7,162 bases of DNA, from assembly GCA_017414725.1 (NCBI GenBank), contig JAFQKZ010000002.1:1-7162 (forward strand). Direction: 5' to 3'. The translations under genes were made by a program, and so were the position numbers. Under the pieces are notes generated by a model. The model had not been told where the DNA came from. It ran no database searches and saw only the letters and a program-made list of their open reading frames with translations. Below are positions 6,063-7,162 of the stretch, piece after piece. The stretch's first letter is position 1; every line of letters begins with the position of its first letter. The DNA is from Clostridia bacterium (GTDB lineage: Bacteria; Bacillota; Clostridia; Oscillospirales; Acutalibacteraceae).

Positions 6063-7160
6063 ATGAAAAATAATAATTTTTGTGTGCCTGAATTTTTCCT
6101 AGGAGCAAATACTCCTAGAAATTTTTATTCTCTGTTTAAAGAATTATATAATCCAGATGATGATTGGTTTTGCCATATATTAAAAGGCGGCCCCGGTACA
6201 GGCAAATCGACTCTTATGAAAAATATTTCTAAAAAATATACGGAGCAAAAAATTAGTCACGAAATAATACGATGCTCTTCTGACCCAGACTCTCTTGATG
6301 CGGTAATTTGCGAAGAAACTAAAAAATCCATCGTAGACGGCACCGCTCCACATATTATAGATCCTGTATATCCCGGGGTATCTGATGAAATTATAAATCT
6401 CGGGGAGTTCTGGAAATCTAAAACTCTGCAAAAAAATAAACAAAAAATCATGTCGTTATCTAAAGAAATCGCAAAATCACATAAATTATCTACGAAATTT
6501 TTGAATATATTCAGTTACGCTCATAGCCAAAATACAAAAATTATAAAATCTATGATTAATTATGATAATTTGAATATTTTCTGTGAAAAATTTATAAATA
6601 AATTAAAATTAAATAAATTAGATATTGATTCTAAAATTAAAAAAAGATTTATAAGTTCCGTGACGCCACAGGGATATATTTTACTAGAAAAAACCGCAGA
6701 ACAATTATGCGATAAATTATTTGTAATTCAGGACGACTATAATATAATTTCGAACATAATTTTAAGTTACATTTGTGATTATGCTAGAAATTCAAATTAT
6801 AACATGATAATTTGTCCGTCACCGTTTGACCCTGATAATATAATCGAAAGCGTGTTTTTACCGGATATAAATATTGGGTTTGTAACCAAAAATCAGTTTT
6901 TAGATTCTGAAGTTCTGTCAAATCTAGACACAAAAACTGAAATTATTAATACTAAAAAATTTATAAACAGACAAGAGTATTCTGATTTTAGAAATATAAT
7001 TAATTTTAATAACAAAATGTGCAAGAAATTTCTAGCTGAATCTGTTCAAGCTCTTGAAAAAGCTAAAAAAATTCACGACGACCTAGAAAATATCTATTCG
7101 TCGTCAATGAATTATTCAAAACTTGATAAAATTATAAGTAAAATAGCGACTGGATTTTAG
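6063..7160 (+). CDS. Two-part P-loop ATPase-like protein (PRK06851-like), second P-loop lost
   Basis: I recognise this as resembling the uncharacterised clostridial and bacillar PRK06851 family of P-loop proteins. It has 365 residues and is complete. The first half begins with FLGANTPRNFYSLF (12-25) and carries an intact Walker A loop, GGPGTGKS (42-49). CSSDPDSLDAV (71-81) and DGTAPHIIDP (92-101) follow. After a lysine-rich helical stretch, a second copy of the fold begins near RFISSVTPQGY (195-205). There the family normally has another GxxGxGKS loop, but this protein reads KLFVIQDDYNIISNI (218-232), with no glycines and no Lys-Ser. The later CPSPFDPDN (251-259) mirrors the first-half CSSDPDS. 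The ending AKKIHDDLENIY plus a short tail fits the family. Function and substrate are unknown. It is divergent from spoIIR. The ATG has only a weak ribosome binding site, partly covered by a hairpin. Confidence 0.78.
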   Translation: MKNNNFCVPEFFLGANTPRNFYSLFKELYNPDDDWFCHILKGGPGTGKSTLMKNISKKYTEQKISHEIIRCSSDPDSLDAVICEETKKSIVDGTAPHIIDPVYPGVSDEIINLGEFWKSKTLQKNKQKIMSLSKEIAKSHKLSTKFLNIFSYAHSQNTKIIKSMINYDNLNIFCEKFINKLKLNKLDIDSKIKKRFISSVTPQGYILLEKTAEQLCDKLFVIQDDYNIISNIILSYICDYARNSNYNMIICPSPFDPDNIIESVFLPDINIGFVTKNQFLDSEVLSNLDTKTEIINTKKFINRQEYSDFRNIINFNNKMCKKFLAESVQALEKAKKIHDDLENIYSSSMNYSKLDKIISKIATGF

Positions 7161-7162
7161 AC

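Overview
The window looks like AT-rich chromosomal DNA from an endospore-forming member of the Clostridia (Firmicutes). Three things point there: a stage II sporulation protein R gene, the pairing of sepF with divIVA, and strong GGAGG-type ribosome binding sites combined with frequent GTG and TTG starts. The low GC and the style of the proteins suggest an anaerobic, possibly gut, clostridium, but that is an inference. The species cannot be read from the sequence.

Layout, left to right. (1) 4-291, plus: a small unrecognised protein with one membrane segment, possibly cut off at the window edge. (2) 357-3449, plus: ileS, a complete isoleucyl-tRNA synthetase of the IleRS2 (eukaryote-like) kind. 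Its class I HIGH signature is changed to GVHH. (3) 3450-3624: a 175-base gap with nested inverted repeats and a strong sigma-A-type promoter. (4) 3625-5322, plus: sepF, divIVA and lspA, tightly spaced and most likely one transcript. (5) 5315-5896, minus: spoIIR, convergent with lspA and overlapping it by 8 bases, with a good match to a forespore sigma-F promoter upstream. (6) 5897-6062: the divergent spacer, which carries that promoter and a hairpin. (7) 6063-7160, plus: a two-part P-loop ATPase-like protein (PRK06851-like) whose second nucleotide-binding loop has decayed.

How the genes fit together. SepF, DivIVA and LspA are parts of the conserved Gram-positive division and cell-envelope cluster (usually ylmE-sepF-ylmG-ylmH-divIVA-ileS-lspA). 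Here ylmG and ylmH are missing between sepF and divIVA. ileS sits before sepF rather than between divIVA and lspA. SpoIIR carries the forespore-to-mother-cell signal during sporulation and reads toward the division operon from the other strand. No new multi-gene defence or mobile system is visible, and there are no tRNA or rRNA genes, CRISPR arrays or insertion sequences. The points most worth a second look are the GVHH synthetase, the inverted repeat around the sepF promoter, the sigma-F promoter of spoIIR, and the degenerate second half of the ATPase.
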